This document shows positions 1 through 8,627 of a stretch of DNA of 64,000 nucleotides, piece after piece (the stretch's first letter is position 1; each line of letters opens with the position of its first letter). Made by a program: the position numbers and the translations under genes. Origin of the DNA: Lachnospiraceae bacterium UBA2864 (lineage in GTDB: Bacteria > Bacillota > Clostridia > Lachnospirales > Lachnospiraceae); assembly GCA_002350525.1 (NCBI GenBank), contig DEFA01000051.1, positions 1 through 64,000 on the forward strand. The letters are read 5' to 3'. Below the pieces are notes generated by a model. That model ran no database searches. It was not told the DNA's origin and was given only the letters and a program-made list of their open reading frames with translations.

Positions 1-76
1 GCCCGAAATGGTATCTTGCCATCCCGGACGCTTGGTTAATCTTCTTTATACATCCCTTTCCAGCACTCTCTTACTC

Positions 77-370
77 TTAAATAAATATAGCAGAAAGTCT
101 TCCTGCAACCTCTTCTGTAGTTGCTCCATAGTTGATCAGTGTGTTAACATCAAACGGATCATTCTCCAGCCTTGAAATATATCTGTAATATCTTTTAAGA
201 CAGCAGTTGGTAAATCCTCTGTTCTTTCCACTTCCATTTCAACGATTATCCCCAAAACAGCTTTTTTATGCTTCTTGAATTCTGAAGAGTGAACCTCTTC
301 TCCTACATCTCTTTTTGGCTTTGAGATCCATGTAATGTGCGTATAAAGATTGTTGTATTGGAGTCCAGAT
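77..370 (-). pseudogene. degraded gene of unknown family, two reading frames
   Basis: No intact gene occupies the first 520 bases. On the minus strand one frame reads without stops from about 370 to 200 (peptide includes ISKPKRDVGEEVHSSEFK and KKAVLGIIVEMEVERTEDLP). A second frame continues from 238 to a stop at 77-79 (peptide includes YYRYISRLENDPFDVNTLI and NYGATTEEVAGRLSAIFI). Neither frame has a convincing start, and the two overlap around 200-238, which suggests a single protein broken by a frameshift and truncated at its N-terminus. I do not recognise the family. The residue composition looks protein-like, but this is inference. It lies downstream of the defence genes at the edge of the accessory block. 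Confidence 0.4.
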
Positions 371-386
371 TGATTGGTTACTTAAG

Positions 387-403
387 GGTGCAAGTAAGGT
401 GCA
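387..403 (+). repeat. paired direct repeat GGTGCA-N5-GGTGCA, copy 1
   Basis: GGTGCA at 387-392 is repeated at 398-403, exactly 11 bp apart, one helical turn. The same arrangement occurs at 6957-6973 and, in diverged form, at 10834-10850, all in the same orientation. Copy 1 lies directly beyond the terminator of the Abi gene and so marks the left limit of the defence block. Candidate recombinase arm site; function inferred only. Confidence 0.55.
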
Positions 404-411
404 AATTCACG

Positions 412-442
412 AATAAAAAAAAGAACCCGACGCATCAGGTTC
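412..442 (-). terminator. Rho-independent terminator after the Abi gene
   Basis: Read on the minus strand, GAACCTGA-tgcg-TCGGGTTC forms an 8-bp stem with one G-U pair, followed by a run of eight T. It is positioned to end transcription of the Abi_2 gene and the genes before it. Confidence 0.75.
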
Positions 443-520
443 TCCCAGGTGTAATCCGAAGATATCCACCGCAATTCTTATATATAATATACTACTTTTG
501 TCGAAAATATGCAAGATTTT

Positions 521-1489
521 TCATGATCTACTGATAAAGTTTTGCAAAGCATTCATGTTAGGTCTATGCTGCGTGCCAACTACCTGATTATATATATTTA
601 TAGGTAATTCATTTCTTAAATATTCCGTCTGCTGTTGATATGATGCAACGAACTGCTTACAAGATGTTTTGGTTTCTCCCATCTTTCTTAAAAAATACGT
701 AATCATAATAACATACGCATCCATATATTTGAAATTAATATTAGATATTCCCACTTCACTTTCCAGCAAATTGATAAGCCTTTGATCAATTGCACCCGTC
801 TTAAATCTTGTATCAAAAATTACATTATTATGTGCAATCGCATTCCTTAAATCTTTAACCGTAAAAATAAAGAACTGCGTATTCATACCATCAGAATCCA
901 AATTTGTTGGAAGCTTCATAATATTAGAAACATAAAGCTTAACATTAGTACATGCACAATCATAAAGTGTTCCAAATTCACCAAGAGTTAATGTCTCGAA
1001 TATTGCCCAAACCGGTATCGTTATATCATTATTAAAGAAATGCGCTACTACACTTCTCTTATTATAATCTCGCACTAATGCTGCATTAATCTTTCCTTTT
1101 AAATTCATTCGCTTTGTATACTCTGTTTTATAAGCGCGACTTCCTGGAGTATGATTTCTATATGCAGTCAATGACTTATTATAAATAACATCAAAATTTT
1201 CCGACTTACTATCAGCAAGAAGCGCCTCAATCACATAGCTTTTTAATGCATTTTCAATAAACATAACTTTAGGATATAGAACTGTTTTTAGTTGCATATC
1301 ATATTTATTTAAAGCAATCACCTCATCCAATGAAGTAAAATTCACGCGATTGGTATCTTCGCGAATGAATCTATACCCTTTAAACCCATGATAATAGCCC
1401 ATATTTCGAAGGGCCTGTGTCTGAGAACTCTTAACACTAATATGGTGTGTATTTCTTAAATATTTCATCAATTGATAAATTGATAACAT
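521..1489 (-). CDS. Abi_2 (AbiD/AbiF-like) abortive infection protein, HEPN fold
   Basis: This 322-residue protein fits the Abi_2 family of phage abortive-infection proteins in length and motifs. The N-terminus has the family signature around residues 31-42 (GYYHGFKGYRFI). Residues 215-220 read R-N-A-I-A-H, the R-x4-H motif of HEPN ribonucleases. By analogy it would cleave RNA when triggered by phage infection, stopping the infected cell. The start is ATG with the ribosome site AGAAGGAAAT just upstream. It is the last gene of a minus-strand series behind the STAND NTPase and is followed by a terminator. An extended -10 box lies 38 bp upstream, so it may also be transcribed alone. Family assignment is firm; whether it works with the NTPase or independently is unknown. 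Confidence 0.85.
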   Translation of the reverse strand: MLSIYQLMKYLRNTHHISVKSSQTQALRNMGYYHGFKGYRFIREDTNRVNFTSLDEVIALNKYDMQLKTVLYPKVMFIENALKSYVIEALLADSKSENFDVIYNKSLTAYRNHTPGSRAYKTEYTKRMNLKGKINAALVRDYNKRSVVAHFFNNDITIPVWAIFETLTLGEFGTLYDCACTNVKLYVSNIMKLPTNLDSDGMNTQFFIFTVKDLRNAIAHNNVIFDTRFKTGAIDQRLINLLESEVGISNINFKYMDAYVIMITYFLRKMGETKTSCKQFVASYQQQTEYLRNELPINIYNQVVGTQHRPNMNALQNFISRS

Positions 1490-1772
1490 ATATTATATTT
1501 CCTTCTTTCGCATTTAATATAAAACCAATTATAACACTGAGTGTCTGCTTTTTCCACAAGACTAACGCCAATCCATAGGCCGAAGAGCCATTATTCTTTA
1601 ATTTACATACATCTAACATTCCATCCCACTTACTCGTAACAGTAACTAGGCATATCACCGCATACTTTAGAAAGGCGATCAAATGTCCACAAATCATCTG
1701 GTACCTAGTCTCATCCTCTTTATCAGCATCAACATAGGACATCACAATATCAAATTTAACATCTGAATTCAA
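1437..1772 (-). CDS. doubtful small hypothetical protein between the defence genes
   Basis: A 111-codon frame begins with TTG, preceded by AAAAGAAG, 28 bp after the stop of the large NTPase gene, and ends 53 bp inside the Abi gene in another frame. The first 35 residues are acidic and protein-like (MSYVDADKEDETRYQMI); the rest is hydrophobic and less convincing, and no family is recognised. The same stretch carries a good extended -10 box for the Abi gene. It may be a real small protein, a decayed gene, or only a long untranslated spacer. Confidence 0.3.
   Translation of the reverse strand: MNSDVKFDIVMSYVDADKEDETRYQMICGHLIAFLKYAVICLVTVTSKWDGMLDVCKLKNNGSSAYGLALVLWKKQTLSVIIGFILNAKEGNIIYVINLSIDEIFKKYTPY
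1528..1536 (-). promoter_or_regulatory. extended -10 element upstream of the Abi gene
   Basis: On the minus strand TGTTATAAT is a perfect extended -10 box (TGnTATAAT), 38 bp before the Abi ATG. No good -35 box is seen, as is usual for extended -10 promoters. It would let the HEPN gene be expressed separately from the upstream NTPase. Confidence 0.45.
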
Positions 1773-1800
1773 TTAAATCTTCTTTTATATCTATCGGAAA

Positions 1801-4800
1801 TCAAACGTTTAACAGTTGTTCCGTTAAACTTCTTGCCATACCAACATTTTTTTCGTACATTTTATCCCACACATCAAGACACTTTAACGATATTTCAATG
1901 TCCATAGCATCTTTACTATTAGCTGTTTCATCATATAAGCCCAAGACCATTTTCAGCAATACCTCATCTACTCCCCATACAAACTTCTCTTCATCAGTTT
2001 TTTCCAAAACGCTCATGCACAAATCAAAAATAATATCTACATAACACTTAAGCATGTTTTGTTCTGCTACATATTCAAAGAAATAGTTTAATACATTCTT
2101 TTTGATTTTAGATTTCAATATGCTATCGATAAATGTGCGATCTTGTATGATATCAACTAATTTATCCGTAAATAGTCTTCCCCACAAGAATTCGTTATCC
2201 GCATCGTCTTCCATCATTATAATCTTCTCTAATAAGTCTTTTGCTTTTCCTCTGTATTGAGGTATTCCCAAATAAATAATTGCCATTTCAAGCATAGGCT
2301 TTCGATGTTCCTTAGTCGACGATACATATGCAGAAAAAACATCTGGAAATAAATCTGCTAGCATATTTAGTTCAACCATGGAGTATCCTGCTATGCGTAT
2401 TAATCGCTCATCATTAGAACAAAACATTTTCCGAATAATATCTTTGATATCATTCGGATACTTCTGCCTACAAATGCAAAAAAATCTTCTACTATCCACA
2501 AATCCGGCAAGCCTATAATCCCAATTAAATAGATTTATTATCTTTTCTTCTGCCCAATCATGATCATAATTAATTATTGGCCATAGCAAAAAAAGAGTTG
2601 CATACGCGACATAAATGTTTTTGTCCTTAGTTAATAATTCTATTGTTTCTTTGTTTTTTACAAAGATATCCTTGTTTTCCCATACGAGTGATGATAACGC
2701 TTTTATTGCACCTCCTCGCACACAATTTATAGCATTTGATTCTATAGAAGATACAGTAACCCCCTCCTTATCATCACTCGATATAATAATCTGTTCCCCT
2801 TCTTTGGGATTGGTATGCTTTTGTATAATATCTAAAAGGACACTTACAAAATAATCCATTTGCTTAATGATAGTAATTTTTTCGATAGCATCAGCTATAT
2901 TAGCCGCTCTATTCGATTCATAATCATATCCATATTTTTGAATTATTTCTGCTAATAAGTCTTCACCTATAGTATCAACATTATTGCTTGTAGCTATACC
3001 GCTAAAAAAGGCAGCAAGAAAACTTTCGTGTATTTTAGAACTCTCTATAGTCAGCAAAGCAGATGCCATTTCTCTTGGATTTTCAGCAACAAACTTGCTA
3101 AATGCATAAGAAAACTCCATTAATGAACTTTCTATGCAAATACCCTCTTTTTGCTTCCATTGGGTCTTATTAATCGAAGCCAATTTTTCATTGGTTATTA
3201 TCCCTATCCAATTATTTACAGATAGTTTTTTTCCAGAGACCGGTGAAACTACAGAGCAAGCACGACTACTTTCTTCATAATCATATATGCTAACATGATT
3301 ATCATATCTTCGTTCCAAGACACGTAATAGTTCATTAACGCTTGGGCTACGTCTCTTTTTACTAATTGACGGGAGCAATTCAAGTTGTAAATCTCCCCAA
3401 AAAGGCCAATAAACTCTCCTCTCCTTTTTTGTTCTTCGCTCTAAGTTAACTTCCATGCGATGTTTTAAATAGTCTTTCGATTTACTATTATTATAACTAA
3501 TAACTCTATCCTCAAATTCACTAAGTTTTTCATCGCTGCATAACTCAGTAAACTTTGATATCAGAGTCTTAGCTAGCGAGAGTTCGTTTCCATTACCACT
3601 AGAATACTCTATCGCATTGATGAAACCATTTCTGGAAATGTAATCAAGCACATAATCAGCATATTTCGCATCTATATGAGATAAGGCATCTAAGACTATC
3701 TCATTATAAAGAGAATTTCCCTTATCATAAGCAAATTTAAAATACTCTATAAAGCCATCCGGATCAACGGTTACGAACGCTTCACTTGCGAGTTTGACAA
3801 GCAACACGCATGTACGTTCCAATCTTTTATTCCATGAATATGTTTGAGACCAATTAGTAAATCTAATTTGATCTGAAACCCTAGGAAATAACGGTATAAA
3901 TGAGTCTATTACATATTTATATTCTTGAACAAACAAGTCCATTTCATTACATAAAAACTCATCAGCGTTTCTATACAAAGAGTTATCTTGTCTATGAATA
4001 TTCTCCTTCAACATTCTTGTCAAAATACAGATAGCTCTCTTTTCACATTTTTGCATAAGTTTTTTCAAATCCAAGTAATGATTCAATAAACCAGGATATA
4101 CATCATATACGTATAATCTTAGTTTAAAAAGAGGTTCTGTATCCTCATCTATATCATTAGAAAAAATCCGAGACCATTCCTTAGCATTTACCACCGTAAT
4201 ATTTGACTTTATAATCTCTATATCAGCATTATCAATATAGGTTCTTATGGAATAAAAAAGATTAGCTGCGATTTTCACGCCTTCTTTTGTCTGTGTCATA
4301 ACGGATAACTCACCATTGTCCCTGAGCATATGAACATAAGTAGGTGAGCCCATAATTATAGTATTAATCACACAATCCTTCCATCTTATTTTTTTAAACA
4401 AATCATACACGCACATCTTAACACATTGCGAACAGGTCATTTGAGATAATACTTCTATAAAAACATATTTAAAGCTATAACGTACATCAATGTTTTCTAT
4501 TAATTCCAACCCATTTTTGACAAAATCTTGCTCAGATAACTCGGCTAACTGTTGCATAAAAATAACAAATTGATATCGCTTTGACGGAGTCTGATTTTCC
4601 TTTTTTCCAACAATCTCAATAATATTCTTACCTAAGAAAAATTCTCTAAGCATTTCTTCCGCAAAAAAGCAATCTAAGATGGACTGGTGCACAAATGCTA
4701 CAAGATTTTTTTCTACAACAATAAATCCTGATGAAACCAGAAATTCCTCATAATCCCCAGGAATATTGAGTAAAAAGCTTGGCATATTTAATTTACTGTT

Positions 4801-6345
4801 ATCATAGCAATACTTTACTAAACACTTTCTATATGAATCCAATGAATTTGAATCAAGCCCCTTAAAATGAGCTATGTATGTTAACTGCCTCCACCATTTC
4901 CTGATAAGCTGATGCGTTGCCGTAAAATTATCATTTTTTTGTTCAACATCTAACTTTTCCCAAATATAAAGATTGCTGGGCGTTCTTAATAGATTCCTAG
5001 TCCGCAGGCTTATTCCATCAAATTTTTTTCCCAATACTTTTCTGAGTTCGGAATCTGATAATACTCCTATCGCTATTTTTTTCCATTCGTTCTCATTAAC
5101 AAACAAAGCCGAAATGAAACTATCGTTATTGAGATCATAAGTTCTACAAACAAACACTAAAGAAATCGGATGCTCCCTTTCTTTATTGAGTTGCATTATC
5201 TCATTTATTACTTGTGTGCAAATCGTTAGTGCATCACTTGAATGTGCCTGAGTCCACCGTAATGCATCTAGTTGATCCAAAATAAGTACTGCATTATCAT
5301 TTGGCGTCACAGCATTAATACAATAAGATATGGATGTAGGAAAACCCAATTTCTTCCCCCATATTTCAGAATTTCCTACAGGCATATTTCGATCAAGTTT
5401 AATTGCTAGATAAGTTATATTTTCTTCTTCTAGCTTAGATATCAAGTTCTCTGTACATCCGCTTTTTCCTGCCCCCGCGTTTCCATGAATAACAACAGAT
5501 ACACCATCTTGAATTAGTTCCAGACATTTTTCAGTCTCATCCCTTTCCACGAATCCACATGAAAACGGCTTAAATACCTGTCTATATTCTTCATTTAACC
5601 GAATTATTGTTGGCCAAATTCTATTATCGTTTGCCAAATTGCGATATTCAACATTTTGAGCTTTCAAAAAACTGCCGAGCACTGAGATATCTAATGTTTT
5701 TCCGTATACATCTTCATTTAATATATAATCAATAAAAATCCTATAAATCGTTTCCGGATTTCCAATGAATAAACTCGATATTTTTGCAAGATTTTCATTC
5801 TTCATTTCACCGTCAGTCACCTGACGCATGAATATTCTTGAAAAAAAAGACAATGCGCGCCTTATATCCTCTTCAAGCTCTAAGTCTAACCCAAGTGCGC
5901 CACAAGCATTTTTAAAAAACCTTCTTGTATCTGCTCCTGATTTCATTATTTGTTCATTGTAGAACAAATTTGGATCCTGTCCATTTGTTCTTGCCCGATT
6001 AGCAATATCTTCAAGTAGTGTACAATTAAGCGGAGAAACCAGAGACACACTAATACTACTGGACCGTTCTAATTGATATGCCCATGTTTTCCATATATTC
6101 TTGCTATTAATGGAACCATAATCCCAGTATTCAAAACTACCATTTCTTCCTTTGCACTGCTGAGATTCACGAGCACCGTTTTTGTATGTAATCCATAAAT
6201 CAGCTCCCTTTTCATCGTCACCAATTGCTTCTATGGCTACACTCTCTATTTTTTCTTCGATTACTTCCAATAGTTTTCGAATCGTCCAATTTATTTCAAA
6301 ACGATTTCCATATTTATCTGCGCGCCCACCAATTTCGTATGCCAT
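1801..6345 (-). CDS. Avs-like antiviral STAND NTPase with N-terminal PD-(D/E)xK nuclease
   Basis: This 1514-residue protein has three parts. Residues about 1-150 look like a PD-(D/E)xK nuclease: acidic D49 in GADLW, then Q63-x-K65 in the stretch ESQQCKGR. Residues about 260-450 are a P-loop NTPase of STAND type, with Walker A GNAGAGKS at 288-295 and Walker B VLILDQLD at 353-360. The remaining thousand residues are helical, consistent with a TPR-like sensor, with no catalytic motif recognised. This nuclease-STAND-sensor order is that of the Avs (AVAST) phage defence proteins, which detect conserved phage proteins and then cut DNA. ATG at 6345 is chosen because GGGAGG lies 7 bases before it; a GTG six codons upstream is poorly placed. 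Its neighbour is a HEPN Abi gene. The exact Avs subtype cannot be told by eye. Confidence 0.8.
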   Translation of the reverse strand: MAYEIGGRADKYGNRFEINWTIRKLLEVIEEKIESVAIEAIGDDEKGADLWITYKNGARESQQCKGRNGSFEYWDYGSINSKNIWKTWAYQLERSSSISVSLVSPLNCTLLEDIANRARTNGQDPNLFYNEQIMKSGADTRRFFKNACGALGLDLELEEDIRRALSFFSRIFMRQVTDGEMKNENLAKISSLFIGNPETIYRIFIDYILNEDVYGKTLDISVLGSFLKAQNVEYRNLANDNRIWPTIIRLNEEYRQVFKPFSCGFVERDETEKCLELIQDGVSVVIHGNAGAGKSGCTENLISKLEEENITYLAIKLDRNMPVGNSEIWGKKLGFPTSISYCINAVTPNDNAVLILDQLDALRWTQAHSSDALTICTQVINEIMQLNKEREHPISLVFVCRTYDLNNDSFISALFVNENEWKKIAIGVLSDSELRKVLGKKFDGISLRTRNLLRTPSNLYIWEKLDVEQKNDNFTATHQLIRKWWRQLTYIAHFKGLDSNSLDSYRKCLVKYCYDNSKLNMPSFLLNIPGDYEEFLVSSGFIVVEKNLVAFVHQSILDCFFAEEMLREFFLGKNIIEIVGKKENQTPSKRYQFVIFMQQLAELSEQDFVKNGLELIENIDVRYSFKYVFIEVLSQMTCSQCVKMCVYDLFKKIRWKDCVINTIIMGSPTYVHMLRDNGELSVMTQTKEGVKIAANLFYSIRTYIDNADIEIIKSNITVVNAKEWSRIFSNDIDEDTEPLFKLRLYVYDVYPGLLNHYLDLKKLMQKCEKRAICILTRMLKENIHRQDNSLYRNADEFLCNEMDLFVQEYKYVIDSFIPLFPRVSDQIRFTNWSQTYSWNKRLERTCVLLVKLASEAFVTVDPDGFIEYFKFAYDKGNSLYNEIVLDALSHIDAKYADYVLDYISRNGFINAIEYSSGNGNELSLAKTLISKFTELCSDEKLSEFEDRVISYNNSKSKDYLKHRMEVNLERRTKKERRVYWPFWGDLQLELLPSISKKRRSPSVNELLRVLERRYDNHVSIYDYEESSRACSVVSPVSGKKLSVNNWIGIITNEKLASINKTQWKQKEGICIESSLMEFSYAFSKFVAENPREMASALLTIESSKIHESFLAAFFSGIATSNNVDTIGEDLLAEIIQKYGYDYESNRAANIADAIEKITIIKQMDYFVSVLLDIIQKHTNPKEGEQIIISSDDKEGVTVSSIESNAINCVRGGAIKALSSLVWENKDIFVKNKETIELLTKDKNIYVAYATLFLLWPIINYDHDWAEEKIINLFNWDYRLAGFVDSRRFFCICRQKYPNDIKDIIRKMFCSNDERLIRIAGYSMVELNMLADLFPDVFSAYVSSTKEHRKPMLEMAIIYLGIPQYRGKAKDLLEKIIMMEDDADNEFLWGRLFTDKLVDIIQDRTFIDSILKSKIKKNVLNYFFEYVAEQNMLKCYVDIIFDLCMSVLEKTDEEKFVWGVDEVLLKMVLGLYDETANSKDAMDIEISLKCLDVWDKMYEKNVGMARSLTEQLLNV

Positions 6346-6594
6346 TATATCCTCCCTACACACTCTCCTCCAAAATAGTTTATTATTTTACTTCAAATAC
6401 TAAAACATACTCTCCCAAATACATGAACGAAAGCACCAACATATCAGTTATTCATCTCGTACTATTGCCACTCTCAGTGCTAGAATTAGCCTATCAATCA
6501 TTAACGGAGCACCTTACACATACTTATACATTACTACTAATACTTCCATCATTTTTCCGCTCATAACAACTCATTTCTCAGTTTTAATTCCGTC

Positions 6595-6833
6595 CTAACA
6601 ATCAATAACCTTCTTATCTTTTAATGAAGCAAGTATTTTTCTTATATCCCCATTAGAGTATCCACTTACCTGAACTAATTCTTTTATATGATATTTAAAC
6701 TTTGACTTATAAAATCGATAACTCGCTGTTCAGACTCATTAATACGAACTTCTTTATCAGCGCCCTTTCCATATACTTGATCAACACAAATACTATTTTC
6801 ATATAGCATCCAATTGATTAAAAATGTATTCAT
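6595..6833 (-). pseudogene. frameshifted small winged-helix protein
   Basis: A good ribosome site (GAGGAG) precedes an ATG at 6833. The frame gives MNTFLINWMLYENSICVDQV and then EVRINESEQRVIDF before it meets a stop. One frame over, the sequence resumes as KYHIKELVQVSGYSNGDIRK and ILASLKDKKVIDC, ending at 6595. The second part looks like a winged-helix DNA-binding fold. The span is not a multiple of three, so a frameshift lies near the junction, around 6715. It sits upstream of the Avs-like gene and may once have been its regulator. A sequencing error is also possible. Bases 6364-6594 and 6834-6950 hold no gene I can recognise. Confidence 0.5.
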
Positions 6834-6950
6834 ATCTCCTCGATACCCAAACTACACTCTTCAGTATTGTACTCAACAATATAACATTTTCTTTTTCGCT
6901 TTATATGTTACTCAATTAGGTCTGGACTCATATATAATTCTTCAACTCTT

Positions 6951-7067
6951 TCAAAAGGTGCACACAAGGTGCAAATCATCCTTATTATTCTTCAGAAACG
7001 CCTATTTACAAGGATTAGAAAGCTAATATACTGTACTGCCCCAACAACAAAACAGCACTTTTATCAT
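6951..7067 (+). repeat. repeat copy 2: GGTGCA pair plus about 100 bp homologous to 10828-10945
   Basis: GGTGCA at 6957-6962 and 6968-6973 reproduces the 11-bp spaced pair found at 387. The following sequence can be aligned with 10828-10945: both contain a CTTTTATCAT-type box (GCACTTTTATCAT here at 7055-7067) at the same distance, 98 versus 99 bases from the pair, and a shared GCCCCA. It marks the right limit of the defence block. Confidence 0.55.
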
Positions 7068-7157
7068 TATATCTATAACCCCTTTCTTTACTCGAAACGC
7101 CCGTATTTACTGGGGTTTCGGCACTTTTTAAGTCTATATCGAATTAGTGTATTTTAA

Positions 7158-7201
7158 ATCAAATTACCACAGTTTTGTGGTAAAATCTGTGGTAATTTGA
7201 T
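7158..7201. other. nested inverted repeats able to form alternative hairpins
   Basis: ATCAAATTACCACAG (7158-7172) and CTGTGGTAATTTGAT (7187-7201) form a perfect 15-bp stem. The loop holds another TGTGGTAA (7176-7183) that pairs equally well with TTACCACA at 7164-7171, so two hairpins exclude each other. It lies 26 bp after the toxin stop codon. It may end the toxin-antitoxin transcript, although the tail is A/T-rich rather than a clean T-run, or it may be an operator or element end. Confidence 0.55.
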
Positions 7202-7226
7202 GCATATTATTCATTTGACAACAACT

Positions 7227-7577
7227 TTATTCATCCCAATAATCATCAGATTCATCGTCCACTTCCCTTATACCAAAAAGGACATACAAAATATCCATTT
7301 TTGAATTTAACACCCTGACAATTTTCAAATTGTCATTTTCAATACGATAAAATATAAAATTTGCTCCGGATACTATATACATATAATCTGTAACGATATT
7401 GAATTTTTCAAATATTCTCCGTAGCCCTGTATTCGGATAATCACCAAGTGTTCTAATATCCTTAAATACTCCTTTTACGGCTTTTACAGCTTCTTTATTG
7501 CCAAACTCTTTCTGAACATATTCTTTTATTTTTGTAATATCGTTAAAGGCTTCCGGTGAAATATCGATATTCATCAT
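7227..7577 (-). CDS. ParE/RelE-family toxin
   Basis: The 116-residue protein matches the RelE/ParE toxin fold: a helical start (SPEAFNDITKIKEYVQKEFG), a central LGDYPNTG turn, and beta strands ending in the typical VRVLNSKMDILYVLFG. Toxins of this family either cleave mRNA on the ribosome (RelE) or block gyrase (ParE); which applies is not visible here. It starts with ATG in an ATGA overlap with the antitoxin stop, so the two are translationally coupled. The C-terminal acidic tail is slightly longer than usual. Such pairs are common in mobile DNA, in keeping with the recombinase remnant next to it. Confidence 0.85.
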   Translation of the reverse strand: MMNIDISPEAFNDITKIKEYVQKEFGNKEAVKAVKGVFKDIRTLGDYPNTGLRRIFEKFNIVTDYMYIVSGANFIFYRIENDNLKIVRVLNSKMDILYVLFGIREVDDESDDYWDE

Positions 7578-7819
7578 AAGCCCATCCTCTGCTCAGCGTC
7601 ATCTATTGATATCCATCCATTTTTCCGAGCTGACATTTCTCCTTTTTCCAATTCTGAAAAAAGACCTTTTAAAGCTATTAACTCGTCAAGCTCATGTATA
7701 TCAACTATTGCATAATCTCCTCTTCCGTTTTTTGTAAGATAGACAGGGCTGCCATATCCAACTTGGCTTAAAACCTTCTTATAATTTCTCAGATCCGAAA
7801 CCGGTAATATGTTAGGCAT
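7574..7819 (-). CDS. Phd/YefM-family antitoxin
   Basis: This 81-residue protein has the Phd/YefM pattern: an N-terminal DNA-binding part beginning ILPVSDLRNYKKVL, then VYLTKNGRGDYAIVDIHELD, and a helical C-terminus that would wrap the toxin. It is the first gene of the pair, as expected for an antitoxin, with the ribosome site GGAGGTAAGC before its ATG. Proteins of this family neutralise the toxin and repress their own promoter; an operator is expected in 7820-7919 but no clear palindrome was identified there. Confidence 0.88.
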   Translation of the reverse strand: MPNILPVSDLRNYKKVLSQVGYGSPVYLTKNGRGDYAIVDIHELDELIALKGLFSELEKGEMSARKNGWISIDDAEQRMGL

Positions 7820-7919
7820 AGTGCTTACCTCCTATTACTAATAATGTATTTCTCCATAACCATTCACAGTAACTATTTTACATATACTAACATAAATGCA
7901 CATAATTTGCCATAAAATA

Positions 7920-8525
7920 TTACGTATAATTATGCATCTGACTATTTATTGTCCTTACTTCACTGACTATATTATCTAAGTCGAAGTGCGTATACACATT
8001 CAGTGTTGTACATATATCAGCGTGGCCCATAAGATATTGCAAGGTCTTTGGATTCATACCGGCTGAAGCCATATGCGTACAGTATGTATGCCTGCATATA
8101 TGTGGCGTTATTTTCGGAAGTGGTACTCTATAAATATCATTATACTTCTTTACAGCATATTGAAATTTCTTTTCCCAATAATATGCAACACGCGTTTTAT
8201 CATCCTGTGTTAAAAACAAAAATCCGGTATAGGCTTTACCACTTACATCCTTTATTACCGGTTCAACCCTTGGAGTTCTTCTATTTTCTATTATCCGCAC
8301 AAAACAGTCATATACTTCTTCACTCATTGGCAATACCCTGGTTCCCGCGTCCGTTTTGGTCGTTTCAACTTTATATGCATTTCCTTTACCTGTCTTAACA
8401 AGCTGATGATCTATATTAATGGTTTTAGCATTTAAATCAATATCATCTAACGTCAATCCACAGAACTCGGATATCCTCATACCTGTGTAAAACAGAATAT
8501 ACATTGCCTCATAGTACTTGCCACT
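7920..8525 (-). pseudogene. tyrosine recombinase (integrase), N-terminal part missing
   Basis: About 200 codons of the catalytic domain remain. The active-site residues are present: R in TGMRISE, H-x-x-R in HICRH, H in LMGHAD and the nucleophile Y in NVYTHFD. The sequence resembles integrases of Tn916-like elements. An in-frame stop lies only seven codons before the first ATG, so the arm-binding and core-binding domains (normally about 180 residues) are gone, and no upstream piece is found. It is therefore a remnant that may not be expressed. Together with the toxin-antitoxin genes and the GGTGCA repeat pairs it marks the former presence of an integrative element. Confidence 0.85.
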
Positions 8526-8557
8526 TTATTTATTTACTACTTTATTTGCTACTAATT

Positions 8558-8592
8558 CAAAAACAGCCGATGAATTTCTTCATCAGCTGTTA
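8558..8592 (-). terminator. Rho-independent terminator after the AraC-phosphotransferase gene
   Basis: On the minus strand ACAGCTGATGAA-gaaa-TTCATCGGCTGT makes a long stem with one mismatch, followed by TTTTTG. It lies 36 bp after the stop at 8628. Confidence 0.7.
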
Positions 8593-8627
8593 GTGTCAAT
8601 ACCTCTACGTATTCCTTTAGCTTCTAC

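Noticed and set aside
7158..7201. Palindrome interpreted as the end of an insertion sequence
   Set aside because: No transposase gene or matching second end was found nearby, so it is listed only as a structure.
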